Below, in pieces: positions 63,640 to 64,000 of a DNA stretch of 64,000 nucleotides. Each line of letters starts with the position of its first letter. Positions within the stretch are counted from its first letter, which is position 1. The translations under genes and the position numbers were made by a program. This DNA is from JBMNGH01 sp050949725. GTDB taxonomy: Bacteria; Bacillota; Thermosediminibacteria; Thermosediminibacterales; Tepidanaerobacteraceae. Under the pieces are notes generated by a model. The model saw nothing but the letters and a program-made list of their open reading frames with translations, was not told where the DNA came from and did not search any database. The stretch is taken from the NCBI GenBank assembly GCA_050949725.1, contig JBMNGH010000006.1, positions 1 through 64,000 on the forward strand, given 5' to 3'.

Positions 63640-64000
63640 AACTCATCCTTTAATTGTTGATATGATAATAAAATACCCGCAACCGTTTTTGCATCCTTGA
63701 AATACCCATTCTTTGTTTTTTCGATAGCATCATCCATATCCACGAGCTCAACTTGGATGTTTTCATCGTCATCTGTTGGCAATTGTCTTTCAACGAGTTC
63801 TTGAGCCAAAAAAAGATGTATAATCTCATTTGAAAAACCTGGAGAAGTATATAGGTCAACTAAATGCCTAATTTTTTTCGCATAAAACCCTGTCTCTTCC
63901 ATAAGCTCTCTCTGAGCACATTCATAAATATCCTCATTTGCCTCCAGTTTACCGGCAGGTATTTCAATTAAGATTTCATCAACTGCTTTTCTGAATTGTC
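63636..64000 (-). CDS. NUDIX hydrolase (ADP-ribose pyrophosphatase type), partial
   Basis: The C-terminal 120 residues of a NUDIX enzyme; the start lies beyond the window. The NUDIX box GKLEANEDIYECAQRELMEETGF is complete, preceded by ILIEIPA, the pattern of NudF-type ADP-ribose pyrophosphatases. It overlaps the EndoQ-like gene by four bases, and nudF-spoIIM-xerD is a familiar order in bacilli. Confidence 0.9.
   Translation of the reverse strand, partial: QFRKAVDEILIEIPAGKLEANEDIYECAQRELMEETGFYAKKIRHLVDLYTSPGFSNEIIHLFLAQELVERQLPTDDDENIQVELVDMDDAIEKTKNGYFKDAKTVAGILLSYQQLKDEL

Noticed and set aside
1..64000. CRISPR array, rRNA or tRNA genes
   Set aside because: No regularly spaced repeats, and no rRNA or tRNA signature was seen on either strand.

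Overview
This is a low-GC genome segment from an endospore-forming, probably anaerobic and possibly thermophilic, member of the Clostridia. The evidence is a full set of sporulation genes (dacF-spoIIAA-spoIIAB-sigF, spoVAC-AD-AE, spoIIM, ytfJ), an IspH protein fused to ribosomal-protein-S1 domains, and acyl-CoA dehydratase activase genes. Genus cannot be fixed from the sequence alone.

The window has two very different halves. Positions 1 to about 33,200 are an accessory region full of mobile elements and broken genes. An ISNCY-type insertion sequence (21-1815, 19-bp target duplication) sits against the promoter of an asparagine synthetase A gene. That asnA is itself cut in two by a compact four-gene Tn7-like element (about 2406-7627; small protein, AAA ATPase, DDE transposase, DUF6431 zinc protein), which in turn carries an IS1182-family element (5641-7509). 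Next comes a type III glutamine synthetase truncated by a transposase remnant. From 10,485 to 23,611 lies a complete-in-outline type 1 BREX defence locus (brxA-brxB-brxC-pglX-pglZ-brxL, minus strand), but brxC carries three frameshifts and pglX two. Upstream of it (23,934-27,062) is a second, decayed operon: an unknown 305-residue protein, a frameshifted small gene, a possible nuclease-like protein and a Ser/Thr kinase-TPR gene that has lost its N-lobe. A MATE transporter, a 54-residue membrane peptide, a YtrA-type regulator with its ABC transporter, rlmA and an LCP pseudogene follow.

From 33,500 to 64,000 the DNA is ordinary chromosomal backbone, almost all on the minus strand and without frameshifts: purC, cheR, speD, fni, ispH-rpsA, plsC, cmk, aroH, a BaiN-like flavoprotein, speE, a GNAT protein, rluB, a D,D-carboxypeptidase, ytfJ, a DUF2953 gene, scpB, scpA, trpS, an M50 protease and lysA behind a lysine riboswitch. 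A three-gene split acyl-CoA dehydratase activase cluster, spoVA genes, dodecin, the spoIIA operon with a readable sigma-H promoter, dacF, xerD, spoIIM, an EndoQ-like PHP protein and a partial NUDIX hydrolase complete it.

Functionally, the right half serves cell-envelope, isoprenoid, polyamine and sporulation needs. The left half records repeated transposition and the loss of nitrogen-assimilation (asnA, glnN) and phage-defence functions.
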